Source: Avena insularis (taxonomy: Eukaryota > Streptophyta > Magnoliopsida > Poales > Poaceae). Taken from it: DNA of 64,000 bases. Below the pieces are notes generated by a model. That model worked only from the letters and a program-made list of their open reading frames with translations. It was not told the DNA's origin and ran no database searches. The position numbers and the translations under genes were made by a program. Positions 46,301-59,061 of the stretch are shown here, piece after piece; the stretch's first letter is position 1, and every line of letters begins with the position of its first letter. The stretch lies in the NCBI GenBank assembly GCA_023614405.1, contig CM042684.1, positions 468,977,650-469,041,649 on the forward strand, read 5' to 3'.

Positions 46301-48228
46301 TCCAATACCTAAGAACCACATTGTTTAACAAGCAAGTAATACAACCATAACATGTATATCTTCTATATACCTAAGTTGGACATCTCCAACCTTTTCTTTT
46401 CTGCCAAATATTTTATAGATTCTCTTTCAACAATTCCGTTTCTTTCAAAAGAATCTATCAACATCAATAGTGGTGTCATTCACATGACACATAGTACAAA
46501 GCATGTATAGTCAAATACTAATACCTTTGGACTTGCACTTTGAAGTGGATCACCATCATCAAATGTTTGGTATTCTTTCAGAAAAATCCATTCTTTAGTA
46601 ATATTTTAGTGTAGTAAACATTTTACATACATCTTCTATTCATCCTTATCATGACAACTTTCATGATCAAGCTACTATAGCCTATAAGGAAGAATGACGA
46701 GTATAATTTTAGTTCCCGAAACCTTTTGGGAGATTCGGATGCCTAGCATCTCCATCCTTCACAAATTCTCATACAATATGAGAACATGTATTTTGCTAAA
46801 TTACACTCTATCATAATGCAACCAAAAACTTTGTTTCAGATATCACAATATCTTTCACACATGATGGTTTCTGAAACAATTCTTTCAGCTCCTAGATAAC
46901 CTCGATATTAAAACAACTTTTCAATATCAAGAATCATGGAGGCAAACATGATACTTTAGATACTAACATTGGAATTCTTACTCTTGATTTAATACTACTT
47001 ATTAAACTTCACGGAGTAAATAGATTTTGCTGAAAGTTTGCAATAGGACTTCTAAACTTTAAATTGACATTCAAAACAATACGATACCAGTTTGTAAAGT
47101 AAATATCCAGAATTCTATAGTTCTATTATCTCAATTAAAACTAAGCATAAGGTAGTGAACATATGCCAATGACTACAACAAATTATGTAAATTCACTTTG
47201 ATTTAGTTTGTGACAAATTGAGTTCGACTAATCCAAATTAGAAATGAACTCCCACTCAAAAACGACATCCCTCGTGCCTTTTTGGTGATTACATGAACCA
47301 AATCCACTACACGAAGTCCGATCATCACGTGAGTCGGTGTAGCTTCAAAGGCGAGCATCAATATGGGCATCACATCAACTATATGACTCATGCTTAACCT
47401 TTCGGTCCGTGTTCCGAGGCCATGTCTGTACATGCTAGGCTCGCCAAGTAAGAACCTTAGTACTCGCGTGTGTAAAACTGTCTTACACCCGTTGTATGAA
47501 AGCGTAGAGTCGAGTACACCCGATCATCACGTGATGTCTCGAAACATGATCCATAGAACGGTGCATACTTAAGGAAGAACACATTTTTATCTTGATATCT
47601 AAATGAGGGATCATCTTAAAATGCTACTAAAACGCCAAACTAGCAATATAAGATGCTAACATCTAATGTGTAAAGTGAGATGATATGGTCCATGCATTTG
47701 ATCTCTATCATTTGCATCGTGGTATGATCTCTATCATTCCTTTGTGTGTAAGGCCAAGGTCTATGGAACTTACACGTTGAGTGTGTTGTAAGAGTATCTA
47801 TCATACATCTACTTACAACAATACCATATCAAGACACTAGCCCATCAACGTTCTAAACTAGACGCCTCTAATTTATCAATTGCAAGTTTGACGTGGCTTA
47901 GGGCTTTCGGAGATAGAACCGTTCTTACCTACGAACATGAACCACAACAAGGATAACCAAGTTATTAGCAACTCGTTGTAAATCAGATATTGACTATAGT
48001 AGGAGAGACAGACACCCGCCAGCCACTTATGCAAAACTAGTTGCATGTCAGTCGTGGAACCGGTCTCATGTACGATGACATGTAAGGTTGGTCCGGGCCG
48101 CTTCATCCCACTATGCCACCAATATCCAAAATACATAGAAGATGCAACAACATGATCATCGCCCACATATAAACATATGTGTACTACCCGTGCAAAGCAC
48201 CTATGCATAGATCAGGCTCTGATACCAC
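43306..48228 (-). pseudogene. Decayed copia gag-pol, minus strand
   Basis: Reading leftward, I see integrase around 45960-45620 (NLLDIIHIDVYSPL and KKYETFENC), the integrase C-terminal part near 45240-45130 (KHVFVGYPKEFVGNF and WNVKFLEKEF), RT near 44930-44620 (GVKPIGRVWIYKE and QGVDYDKI), the RT catalytic box near 44310 (HYVEDILLIGND, with YVDD changed to YVED) followed by SMKDLGKP, and RNase H near 43710-43650. The end near 43330 reads LLTLVQVG just before the polypurine tract. The gag part between 46700 and 48200 is not recognisable. Stops are frequent throughout. A 23-bp tandem duplication lies at 44099-44144. Confidence 0.72.
48210..48228 (-). other. Primer-binding site of the minus-strand copia element
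   Basis: GGCTCTGATACCAC on the plus strand is GTGGTATCAGAGCC on the minus strand, directly next to the LTR end at 48229. It matches the initiator tRNA-Met primer and sets the element's orientation. Confidence 0.88.
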
Positions 48229-49877
48229 TGTTGGGTCCGCAACATAGAAAACAAAAAAATCCTACGATGAGAACTACACGCCAAGATCTATCTACTAGGT
48301 ACAAAGCAACGGGTGGACATACATCCAACGAGAACTTACCCTCGAAGACAACGAGTTTTGTTAACAAGTAGGAACTCGTGGTTGATGTAGTCGTACACTT
48401 GCCGATCTCAAGATCGTGAGGAAGTCCGAGCGCCGCAACTCAGCAGCGCATCCGTACTCGCACACACGTTCAAGCCACCGGACAACCTCCACCTCCTCGC
48501 TCCAGCGATCCAGCGAAAGCAGCAACTCCTTCCAGACGTAATGCCACCGGGAACATGTATCTCGCTAATCTGAGACCATGGGGGAATAATTCTAGAGGGG
48601 GAGAGAGATCCTTCACAAGGAGTTGTAAGGAAGAAGGAGGAAGAGGGGGGCCTTTTATAGGAGGAGGGAGGGTGCCCCTCCTCTTCATGGACGGCGCATG
48701 GGGGGGTGACTCCTCACCTCCCCCATTCATGTGGTGGTCACTCCTTCACATTAAAATGCCTCTTCACATTCCCCATTAAAATCCCTACTTTAAATGCATT
48801 AAAATTCTCCAAGTTTAATGCTCTATCATTTAATAAAACTCTTTTGTTAAATTTATTCTGAATTTTGTTAATTACTTTAATTAACAAACATTCACATAAA
48901 ACCCCGTGCAACATTTCAATATTACATGCAGAACCAATTTCAGCAATTTCACCCAAAACAGTTTCGGTGTCTATTGAAATAATTCCAGCGCTTTGCAATT
49001 CTTTCGTCTGAAACATATGTGCTCCAAAATGGTGTCCGGTAACTCTTAAGTGTGTCACCCTACGGTTCGCGAATAATGCAGACATGATTGAGACTCCTCT
49101 CAGATCAATAATCAGAAGCGGGACCTGGAGATCCATACTGATTCCTACACATTCAATGATGACTTCTGTGATCGTGAGAACCTTTAACGCTAGTAACTAA
49201 ATCCCTTTGTCTCGCGACATGTCCGAGATTCGATCATTGGTATCTCCATACCTAGTTTGATCTCGTTACTGACATGCACTCTTTTCTTGTTCCCGTGATA
49301 TAACATTCTAGTGATCACATCACTTGCTTGCAAGCTATCTTAATGTGATATCACCGAGAGGGCCCAGAGTACATCTATCCGTCATCGGGATTGACAAATT
49401 CCACTCTTGATCCATGAGCCTCAACATAACACATTCAGAGTACTTGAACCCATCTTTATAGTCACCCTGTTACGGTGTGACGTTTGATGTTATCAAGATA
49501 CTCTTCCGGTGTTAGCAATTAACATGATCTCATGGTCCAAGGATAAAGATTACTTCGTATGGTGTTATAGCAATATAAACATAATGAATTTGATCGTAAT
49601 GCTATACTTCGGATGAATGTTCATCACATCATTTCACCAATGTTGTGACCTTGTTATTAACAACATCCAATGTCCATGATCAGGAAACCTTGATCATCTT
49701 GTTAATCAACGAGCTAGTCTATAAGAGAGGCATAACTAGGAACCCTTTTGTTTATTAAACACACATGTATTAACGTTTCCGATCAATACAATTATAGCAT
49801 GTAAAATAAACATTTATCATAAACATGGAATAAGATAATAACCACTTTATTATTGCCTCTCGGGCATATTCCCTTCA
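48229..49877 (-). repeat. 5' LTR (right) of the minus-strand copia element
   Basis: On the minus strand it begins TGAAGGGAATATGCCC and ends GGACCCAACA. A TATA box TATAAAAGG is at 48653-48659 on the minus strand. The short ORFs at the gene-like ends of both LTRs are repeated copies of non-coding sequence. Confidence 0.9.
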
Positions 49878-49882
49878 CCATT

Positions 49883-50716
49883 AAATATCAACTCCCACTC
49901 AACAAAGGTATAGAACACTTCCCTAAGAAGAGAGAGAAGATTCATTTTGCCTCTCCTATTAAAACAAAATTTGCTCTTAATGCTTCTTCATTTGATAATA
50001 CTTGATTCTTTTCTTGCTTCTTATGCCTAACTTAAAGGCGTTAAAGAAAAGTACTTGTTGGAAGATAACCCAAAAGTTTTAGTTGAGTCTTGGAAGTTAT
50101 TGCTTCAGTAATAACCTCTCCTTATCATTTTTGTGTGGTTTTTGTGCCAAGAGTAACCTCTAATGAAAGAGAAGTAATGCTTGGGAAAGTTGTTGTCCCG
50201 AAACAGATTTCTGTTCTTTGCTGTAAAAATTCGTGAAAAATCTCTGTACGTCAGTTTGAGCTGTAATTGTTTGTGCTTCTGTACCAGGTTGTTATACAAC
50301 TTTCGTTAGTTCAACACTTTTAGATTTGAGCAACAGAAGGTCTTCGAAAAAATTGGTTTTTACCTGCTGGTCTGTTTTGATAGATTTTGCCATTATTTGC
50401 ATTTGCTTCTTATTGATTCCTTTTTGGGTTCTTTTTGGGGAAATTGAGCTTTTTGAGGGAATTGCTACGGTATCTTGTGTTTTAATGGAAGTTTTACTTG
50501 TGTTGATACTGAAAGACTTATTATCTTGAGTACACTAATGTTGCTAATGAAGATTGTGTGAAGTTTTGTATGAAGGAACTTTTCAGGTGTAGGGAAAGAA
50601 TGATGTAATGAGATGAAGAATGGACTAAAGCTCAAGCTTGGGGATTCCACCCCGTGTCACCCCAAGAAATATCCAATAAGTACAAGCGTTAAATCTTGGG
50701 GATGCCCAAGGTATCC
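49883..50716 (+). other. Copy B resumes: end of gag-pro ORF and 3' untranslated region
   Basis: Joined across the copia insertion, the frame continues KYQLPLNKGIEHFPKKREKI and stops near 49990. The rest is untranslated sequence parallel to copy A 9015-9700 (CTTAAAGGCGTTAAAGAAA and TGTTGTCCCGAAACAGATTT). It ends with the tatcc target duplication at 50712-50716. Confidence 0.75.
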
Positions 50717-51205
50717 TGACATGGGTATACCCTACAGGTACTCGAGCTTGGTATATACGGCCTGAATACATGGAGGCCCACGGTGTCGCCAAGGCCCAAA
50801 TGAAGGACTCGAGTAGCCTACGGACTCTCGATTGCTTGAAGAACAAGAAGAAACTAAAGATAGAAAGTTCAAAGGGGAAAACCCTAACCTGTAACCGACT
50901 CGACCTGCTACCCGAGACCTAGCCTATCTATATAAAGGCTAGGAGGGGGCAGCGAGAAGGACACACACAACCCTAGTTTCCACCACCCTCGCCAGATTGC
51001 ATCTGTGCACCATTGTAATCCTCGATTCCCTTGATAATTCCACAAGCAGACAAGCAGGAGTAGGGACCTCTATGAGGCCTGAACCTGGGTAAATCTTCGA
51101 GTCCCCTGTGTGCTTGTTTGCTAGCTGATAGATGTCTCCAGCGCTCCCTCCTTCTCCAAAACCCAAGTCCATAACAATGGGCATTGATGAGTTAAACCCT
51201 CGTCA
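50717..51205 (+). repeat. 5' LTR of the Tat element
   Basis: It begins TGACATGGGTATACCC and ends AACCCTCGTCA. It contains TATAAA at 50931-50936. Confidence 0.92.
50931..50936 (+). promoter_or_regulatory. TATA box in 5' LTR of the Tat element
   Basis: CTATCTATATAAAGGCTAGG sits about 270 bases before the LTR end. The same sequence occurs in the other LTR near 63414. Confidence 0.6.
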
Positions 51206-51227
51206 ATTGGTGCTGTCTGTGGGAATT
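51206..51227 (+). other. Primer-binding site of the Tat element
   Basis: ATTGGTGCTGTCTGTGGGAA starts at the first base after the LTR. It resembles the TTGGCGCCGTCTGTGGGAA site of plant Tat/Ogre elements with two C-to-T changes. Confidence 0.72.
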
Positions 51228-51289
51228 GGGAGTGCTGATGTTGCGGCTTCTTCGGCCCCATCAACCGCAATCTACAACTCTGCAACAGC

Positions 51290-53817
51290 GGAGATTCGCT
51301 AGCTCTTCGGCGTGTTCGACTTCACCGTCCACACGCCGGCCACTCGCCCGGCTTTCGAGTCTGTGGGCGACGGGATCAGCTTGGCAATAGGGAGCTTCCG
51401 CTTCCAAGTTGGTCAGATGGGCACCCTCCGCATGCCTGACCAGCCGACGGTGCCTTAGATTGCCCCAGCATCATGGTTCCCTCCATTGATCGTCACCCTT
51501 AGTGAGCTCAACACCGACAATGATCGAGAACGGGTCGTGACGTGATCGCGACTCTGATCTGAGCGATCTGGCCCCTGAAGATGGAGCCTACGGTTCCGGA
51601 TCTGAGAGTTGTGGAAGCAGCAGCTTCCCTAATCACTTCATGCGCGCCGTCATCAACGCAGGCGATACCTCCGCCAACCGCGATAACACTGGCAATCGCG
51701 GTAACGGAACCGACCCACCTCTTGGTGGTAATGGAGGCAACGGTGGCAACGACGGCAACAGTGGCGATCGCACCAACGCCAACAACGGAGGAGCAATCGA
51801 ACCTCCAAGCATAATAAACGAGCAAACTGGCGAACGCGTCATGATCAGGCTCAACGAGCAAGAATGGGCTCGCTGCCGCGATGCCCTACGAGGCACTCCT
51901 CTACCCTTCGGATCTCCGCAAGAACTGTTGATGGGCTACCACTGGCTCCTGAAGGAAGAATTCAAGCTCCAAGTACAAACAATCACGCAACTCGAGGCGT
52001 GCAAAAAAGCGGCAGACGAGTCGAGCCTTCGTCGTGCTGGGCTCTCCTCCCACGGAGGATCCTCCTCAAAAGGCAATGAGTACATCGCCAAAAAGAGGCA
52101 ATCTCGGATGGCCCATCTCACCGAGAAAGAACGCATAGAAGCTGCAAAAGTCCTCGACTTCAGCTCTATGACAGTCGATACACGGGGCAATGTGGTCCCT
52201 AAGACGCCACAAGCTGCAGTTACAGCGGCCACCATGTACCTCCTTAACAACTAGCCGCCAGCTGGAGATCCTCAAGCCGCCATGCACCGATCTACGGTCG
52301 CGGGCTTGGGATTAATCGAGGCCGCCCTCGACAAGGAGCCAACACTGGAGCCAAAGAAAGGCAAAGTGCTAGAAAAGCGCTACTCCTCGCCCTCATCCAC
52401 TCATGACAGTCATGACCTGTCTCGACGTCGCCACTCACAGCGACACGACCACGACTATGATGCACGTGATGATATCACGCAGCGCAAGATCGACAAATCA
52501 AGGGCACGACATGCTCAGTAGACTGACTCGGAAGAGGAAGATGTGGAGCTATGTGGCACCAGATGCTTCAGCAGGTCCATCAGGCAAAAGCGAATGCCTA
52601 AGGGGTTTAAACTCCCGTCGGAGAACCCAAAATTTGACGGCCTACAGGACCCAAAGATCTGGCTGGAGGATCACATCTCCTCCGTCAGGCTCCATGGCGG
52701 CAGTCGAAGCATGGCCATGCAATGCTTACAGCTATAGCTGCAAGGCGCCGCCCAAGCGTGGCTCAACAAACTCACACGCGGATCCATTCGCAGTTGGGAT
52801 GAGCTGGTTTACAGCTTCGTGCGCAACTTCAAGGGCACGTACAAGCGACCTGCATCAATCGAAGAGCTGAGATGCTACCAGCAAAGATCGGGCGAATCGC
52901 TACGCTCCTACATCCAAAGATGGTCCATCGTCAAGAACTCGGCAGAGAACATCTCAGAAGATCGCGTGATTGATGCATTCAACGGTGGTGTCCGCCGCCT
53001 AGAACTCAGGGAGGAGCTAGGCCGCTCAAAGCTCAAGACCATCGACCACCTGATGGAAATCGCGAATCGGTGGGCCGATGGAGAAGATTCAGTGAAGAAT
53101 CGCGTTTACTCTGACGAGGAGGCGGAACTCGAGCACAGACGCGATCACCGAGGCAAATGTCGCATCCACATCTACGATGACCGCGACGACGTCAACATGG
53201 TCGCAGCTGGCTACGCCGACAGACACGGTGATAACCGCAACAGCGGATACCTTACAGGCGGATACCGCGACTCCGGGAAAACCAAGCAAGTGTGGCAACG
53301 CCGCAATCGCGATGAAGCACCCGCCACATCCATTGAGGACAAACTGTCCGGGCCATGTACGGTGCACTTCTACATCGACAAGCACGATGGAAAGAAGAAG
53401 TCCAGCCACCTCCTCAAGGAGTGCCTCGAGTTCCTCAAACTACATGAGGGATTGGTTTGAATGAATCGCAACACAGTCGAAAGAGGCTACGGAGCCGCTC
53501 CAGGCGCCGTAGCACATGGAGCTCCGCCACCACCACCAGGGCAACCTCCAAATGCAGCTGCGCCAGACCAGCACCACGGAGGCAAACCATACCCACGGGC
53601 GATGGGTACCATGATGATCCAAAAGGGACGCCCCTCGAATCGGGTGCAGAAGGCCATCCCCCGCCAAGTCAACTTGGCCACACACTCGCCACCATCTACC
53701 ACTGAGTACCTAGCGGAACCGAGTCCTGCATCACCTTCGACAAACGCGATCACCCGCCTCAAGTACCCCGTCCAGGTCATTGCCCCTCGTACTCGAGGCA
53801 CAAATCGGAGGCTTTGA
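51290..53817 (+). pseudogene. gag of the Tat element
   Basis: Segments before 51550 in another frame (LFGVFDFTVHTPATRP) are probably the gag N-terminus. From about 51560 one frame runs to 53817 with stops at 52252-52254, 52519-52521, 52735-52737 and 53458-53460. It holds a glycine/asparagine-rich linker (about 51690-51800) and a capsid-type gag domain at about 52600-53060 (FDGLQDPKIWLEDHI, AWLNKLTRGSIRSWDEL, SLRSYIQRWSIVKNSAENI), then a basic/acidic nucleocapsid-like part without an obvious CCHC knuckle. Three of the four stops are TAG and would be CAG after a single base change. A frameshift near 53780 separates gag from the protease. Confidence 0.82.
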
Positions 53818-56800
53818 CATGAGTCGCGTCTTCATGGATGGCGGAAGCGGCATCAACCTCATATTCGCAAGTACCTTGCGAGCAATGAGGATCCCCCTAA
53901 CTTGCCTAGAGGCCTCATACACAACATTCCACGGCATCGTCCCAGGAAAAGGTGTATATCCGCTGGGCAAAATCAACCTCGACGTCATCTTCGGCATGCC
54001 GAAAAACTTCCGACGCGAATGCATCGAATTTGAGGTCGTCGACTGGCCCTCACAATACCACTGCATCCCCGGACATGTCGTGTTCGCTAGGTTCATGGTA
54101 GTACTACACTACGCCTACCTGCAGATGAAAATGCCAGGTCCCAATGGCGTCATCACGATCAACAGGAGTTTCGAGTGATCCGACAGTTGCGACAGAGAAT
54201 TCAACAGAATTTCACAGTCCTTCGGCATGCAGGAAGAACTCGCGAGACTAAAGGAGTCGATAGACAACAGTCTGCCTCCCCTTAGCCGTCCAAGTTCGCC
54301 CGATCTATCCTTTGACTCCTCGGTGCACACAAAGAAAGTGCAGGTTCACCCATCGGATCCCGCCAAGACGGCCCTCATCGCCAACAACTTGAGTCCCGCA
54401 TAGGAACTCGCGCTCGTCGAATTCCTCCGTGAGCACCGGGAAATTTTCGCCTGGTGTCCAGCGGACATGCCAGGAGTTCCCAGGGAATTCGCCGAGCACA
54501 CACTCAACGTCAACCCAGACGCAAGGCCAGCAAGCAAACAATCCGGCAATTATCTGAGCCAAGAGCAAAGGCAGTCGGAATGAAGATCAACAGACTCCTC
54601 GATGCCAAATTCATACGCGAGATCAAGGAAAGCACTTGGCTCGCCAACACAGTGCTAGTACCAAAAAAGGACACGGATATCCTACGGATGTGCGTGGACT
54701 TCACCTCTTTAAATAAGCACTGTCCAAAGGACCACTTTCCGCTACCGCGAATCGACCAGATCATCGACTCTACCGCGGGATGTGAGCGCCTATGCTTCGT
54801 CGACTCCTACTCAGGCTATAATCAAATTCGAATGAAGAAGGAGGATCAAGAAAAAACAGTGTTTACAATGCCCTTCGGTGTGTTCTGCTACAACACAATG
54901 CCTTTCGAGCTAAAAAACACAGGAGCCACCTACCAGTGGTGCATGCAGGCTTGCCTCAAAGAGCAACTTGGTCGGAACATTCAAGTCTATGTCGACGACA
55001 TAGTAATCAAGACCAAGGAGGAAGCCTCACTAATCGACGATTTGCGCGAAACCTTCACGAACCTCGACCGCTACCGGATTAAGCTCAATCCTCACAAATG
55101 CGCCTTTGGCGTACCATCTGGGCAACTACTCGGGTACCTCATCTCCACGAGGGGAATCGAGGCAAACCTGGAGAAAATAAAAGCCATACTGGCCATGGAG
55201 AAGCCGAAATACATAAGGGGCATCCAGCAGCTGGCTGGGCGAATCGCGGCCCTCAGTCGATTCATCAGTCGGATGGGAGAAAAGGCACTGCCCTTCTACC
55301 AACTCCTCCGGAAAGCTGAAAAGTTCTAGTGGACCAATGAAGTGCAAGAAGCATTCGAAGACCTCAAGCGCCTGCTATCCACTTCACCAGTACTGGTGAC
55401 CCCACGAGAAAGGGAACCGCTGTTGCTGTATATCTCCGCCACCAACCAAGTGGTCAAGATGATTTGTGGTCGAGCAGGCCGAGGAAAACATGGTCCACGG
55501 GGTACAACGCCCAGTCTACTACCTCAGCGAGGTCCTCACACCAACAAAACAGTAGTACCCGCACTACTAGAAGTTGGCGTACGGCGTCTTCATGACCGCC
55601 CGGCGACTGCGCCATTACTTCTAGGAGCACCCAATCGTGGTGGTCAACGACGCCCCGTTGGGGCATATCCTCAATAACCCCGACGCCACGGGATGAGTCG
55701 CGCTTTGGGGAATAGAATTGTCTCCACGGGACATTACATACAAAAAGCGCGACGCAATCAAGTCGCAAGTTCTTCCTGACTTCCTCGTGCACTGGATGGA
55801 GAACCAACTCCCCCACAAACCAGATATGTCCTACCTCTGGACAATGCACTTCGATGGATCCAAGCGAAAGGACGGAGCAGGTGCAAGTGTCATACTGACA
55901 TCACCCCAAGGGGACAAGCTGAAGTACATCCTGCGATTGCAGTTCACCGCCTCCAACAACGAAGCTGAATACGAGGCCCTCCTGCACGGGATGAGGATGG
56001 CAAAAGCCTGCGGCGCCAAGAGGCTCATTATATATGGTGACTCCAAGTTGGTCGTCAACCAAACAATGCATGAGTGCGACGCACTGAACGACAACATGAT
56101 CACGTACCGCGACCTCTACGACACACTTGAGGGAGACTTTGATGGTTGCGAGCTGCGACACGTAGGTCGTGAAAGCAATGAAGAGGCGGACGCACTTGCC
56201 AACATTGGCTCTACCTGCGCCCCCATACCACCCGGGGTATTTCTCGAGCGCATCTGCTAACGCTCCATCAAGCTAAAGGCCACAGAGAAGAAAACAAGCG
56301 CATCAACGGACTCGGGGGCTATGCCGCCCAATGAGCCAATGGCACTCGATGACTTGGAGCTGGACACAGGACTTGAGGGACCAATGAGCGTCATGATGAT
56401 TGAACAATCCTGGACGCAACCATACATCACGTACCTTCACAGCAAGAGGCTACCGGACGATCCGACGGATGCACGACACATCGCGCGGCGATCCAAGGCA
56501 TTCGCTATTATCAACGGCGAACTGTATAAACGCAGCATCACAGGAGTACTCCAACGATGCGTCTCCACGGCTGACGGAAGAGCTGTTCTCCTCGACATCC
56601 ATGAGGGGACCTGCGGGCACCACGCCGGCAGTCGCACCCTCGTTGCCAAAGCTCTACGAGCTGGATTTTACTGGCCTATGGCCATGCGCGATGCCAAGGA
56701 CATCGTCCAAAAATGCAACGCTTGCCAGCGTTTCGCGGACAAGCCGCACGCACCTGGTGCAGAGCTACGACCAATTCCATTGGCCTGGCCCTTCGTGCAA

Positions 56801-57641
56801 TGGGGACTCGACATGGTTGGCAAACTTCCAAGGTCCTCATGAGGAGGCTACGTCTACCTCTTGGTCGCAGTCGACAAATTCACCAAGTGGATTGAGGCCA
56901 TGTCAGTGACCAACCAGTCAGGGCACAGCGCAGTCAAGTTCTTCGAGTCCATCGTCTACCGCTTCGGAGTACCGCACAACATCATCACCGACAATGGGAC
57001 GACCTTCACATCCAAGGAGTTCCAAGAATTCTGCGAGAATCTGGGGATCAACATTAGCTACGCCTCGGTAGCACATCCACAGACCAACGGTCAGGTGGAA
57101 AAGGCGAACGGGCTCATCTGCGACAGCATCAAGAAGCGACTCCTCCGTCCACTCGAACAAGCCGGGGGTTGCTGGCCAGACGAACTGCAATCAGTACTCT
57201 GGAGCCTACGCACAACTCCAAATAGTGCTACGGGCTACACCCCGTTCTTTATGGTGCACGGGGCCGAGGCAGTGCTACCCGCTGAGGTACGGTACAAAGC
57301 GCCGCGCGTGGTCACTTACAGCGAACAAGAGTCATCCCTCGCGCTCGAAGACTCCATCGACCTCCTGGACAAGGCAAGGGAAATCGCCGCGGAAAGATCA
57401 ACGATCTACCAGCAGAACCTGCGCAACTACCACAGTAGGAGTTTACACCCCAGATCCTTCGTCGAAGGCGACATGGTCTCGCGATCGGCGAGGGACATCT
57501 CAAGCTCGAGTCCCCCTGGGAAGGACCATACGTGATTACAGAAGTAATCCCAGGTGGCGCCTATCGCCTTCAAGATCTAGAGACAGGAGTCGCATACTCC
57601 AACCCCTAGAACGTCGCACAACTGCGACGCTTCTACTCTTA
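53780..57641 (+). pseudogene. pol of the Tat element: protease, RT, RNase H, second RNase H, integrase
   Basis: The protease has FMDGGSGINLIF (about 53830). RT runs from about 54590 to 55200 (LRMCVDFTSLNKHCPKDHFP, CFVDSYSGYNQI, intact YVDDIVIK near 54990). The first RNase H at 55400-55640 is shifted and broken. The second, archaeal-type RNase H at 55840-56220 keeps HFDGSK, NNEAEYEAL, IYGDSKLVVNQ and EEADALA. Integrase has the zinc segment (HEGTCGHH, CNACQRF), first Asp in WGLDMVGKLP, second in IITDNGTTF and Glu in QTNGQVEKANG. Stops include 54176, 55327, several near 55560-55700, and 56838. Frameshifts lie near 54540, 55465 and 57480. The final residues RRFYS stop at about 57641. Confidence 0.88.
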
Positions 57642-58090
57642 GTCATTTTTCTTTTACATTACAAATAAGGCACTCAGCCAAGGCTACTTAGCCACACATT
57701 GTACTTTGTACTGTCCCACGAATAAATACAGCTAAATGCCCCACAACTCTGTGTTCTCCTTTATTTTTCTGCAACTTATCCACTCGGGGGCTGCGCCACC
57801 CTATAGACACCTATTCTACGAACTACAACGCGATATCCTGAGTAGCTGGCACATCAATTGAAACCCTTGACACAACATCAACCCAGCTGCAACGCACCTG
57901 ACAGGTTGACAAGGGACTGAGATAAGAGCATGGCCAGGCTAACAAAAAGGAATCGCATAGTGCAACGCACATACACGCTAACAAGCTCTTTATACATAAT
58001 CGACAGTCAATTATACACAACGTATATACAAATTTTACAATATTGGTACACTTATGTGCAGGACACAAATTAAGCTACTACTGCAACAAA
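57642..58090. other. Non-coding spacer after pol
   Basis: Between the pol end and the antisense gene. It contains AATAAA-type sequence near 57720 and one copy of CACTCGGGGGCTGC (57782). No gene is apparent. Confidence 0.45.
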
Positions 58091-58099
58091 AGAACGTTG

Positions 58100-58910
58100 G
58101 TCTGCTCCTCGAAGAAATCGACCATCTCCTCTGTTGGCGATCCACTACCTGGTAGCGCGGCACCATATTCCAAGCAGAACCTACTGGTGGTGCAGGTGGC
58201 CCAGCCGCAATCACCGCAACATCTATGTCAGGCCTATGCAGTCGCACCAGCGATAGAGCGGCCTTGGCACCAGCCACCAACTATTGCCTTACGCACTCGT
58301 GCATCGCAGCCAAGTCTTGGAACTTGGCAAGAAGGGCCAGCAGGATTGAGGGAGCAACATCCAGCGGAAACATCGTCCGATAAATGTTCTTCAAGCATGA
58401 CTGCGATTTCTTCAGAAAGTGAAGCACTCGCGACGCATGATAGGGTCGCCAGCGCAATCGCACGATCATGATCCACCCAGAAGTATCCACACTCCTGAAG
58501 TTGCTCTTGGGTAAAATCATGCATGCGAATGGAAATCCTATCCTTCTCATCCTGTGGATGGCGCACGCTGACAACTATACAAAGCAATGACGGAAGCATG
58601 AGGACAGCACACCACTGCGAGTGACTACAAGGAAAAGATAAGAGCAAGCAAACTAACACTTAAATTGGTTGCCCAGCTATGTCATCTCCCCCAGCAGGTA
58701 CTGTTCTCGGGCGGTGGCTTTCTCCGCCTTTGACTTCCATACATCCGCGTTACCGCGGAGCACGGGCAATTCATGCTCGAACTGCTTCACGCGGTCATGC
58801 AGTCACAAAAGCAGCGACAACTCATCCACCTTGGAGCGCGGTGGCGCCAAAGTATCATCAAGGGGCGGCGAGTCCTGAGGTTCCCTCAAAGGATCACTTG
58901 ATGTACCCTA
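58100..58910 (-). pseudogene. Possible downstream exons of the antisense gene in the Tat element
   Basis: On the minus strand, about 58905-58676 reads VDELSLLL, a stop, then LHDRVKQFEHELPVLRGNAD and KAEKATAREQYLLGEM, a coiled-coil-like segment. About 58600-58270 reads RISIRMHDFTQEQLQECGYF and DRAIALATLSCVASASLSEE, and the rest ends near 58100 (KAALSLVRLHRPDIDVAV). Composition and order suit exons further downstream of the antisense gene, but a stop at 59062 precedes them, so they may be a second gene or skipped exons. Splice sites were not all resolved. Confidence 0.4.
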
Positions 58911-59061
58911 CCACAAGCCAAGCAAGAAGCGAATAAGAAGATCAAATCGACACACAGACAAAAGATTCGAGTGCATTCAAGATTGGCAAAAGTATCAGCA
59001 GATACACCCGCCAAAAGACATGTTCTAGACAAAAGGCATAAACTAGTCAACTATTACAAAG

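Larger units (their letters stand above)
41658..49877 (-). mobile_element. Ty1/copia element (Angela-related), minus strand, decayed
   Basis: A full-length element of 8220 bases with LTRs of 1648 and 1649 bases and the target duplication ccatt (41653-41657 and 49878-49882). The primer site TGGTATCAGAGCC reads on the minus strand next to the right-hand LTR, so transcription runs leftward. LTR sequence such as AATATGCCCGAGAGGCAATA recalls the Angela/BARE group. The internal 4.9 kb contains recognisable but heavily mutated integrase, RT and RNase H. The LTRs are close to each other but carry scattered substitutions and short indels. Confidence 0.9.
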
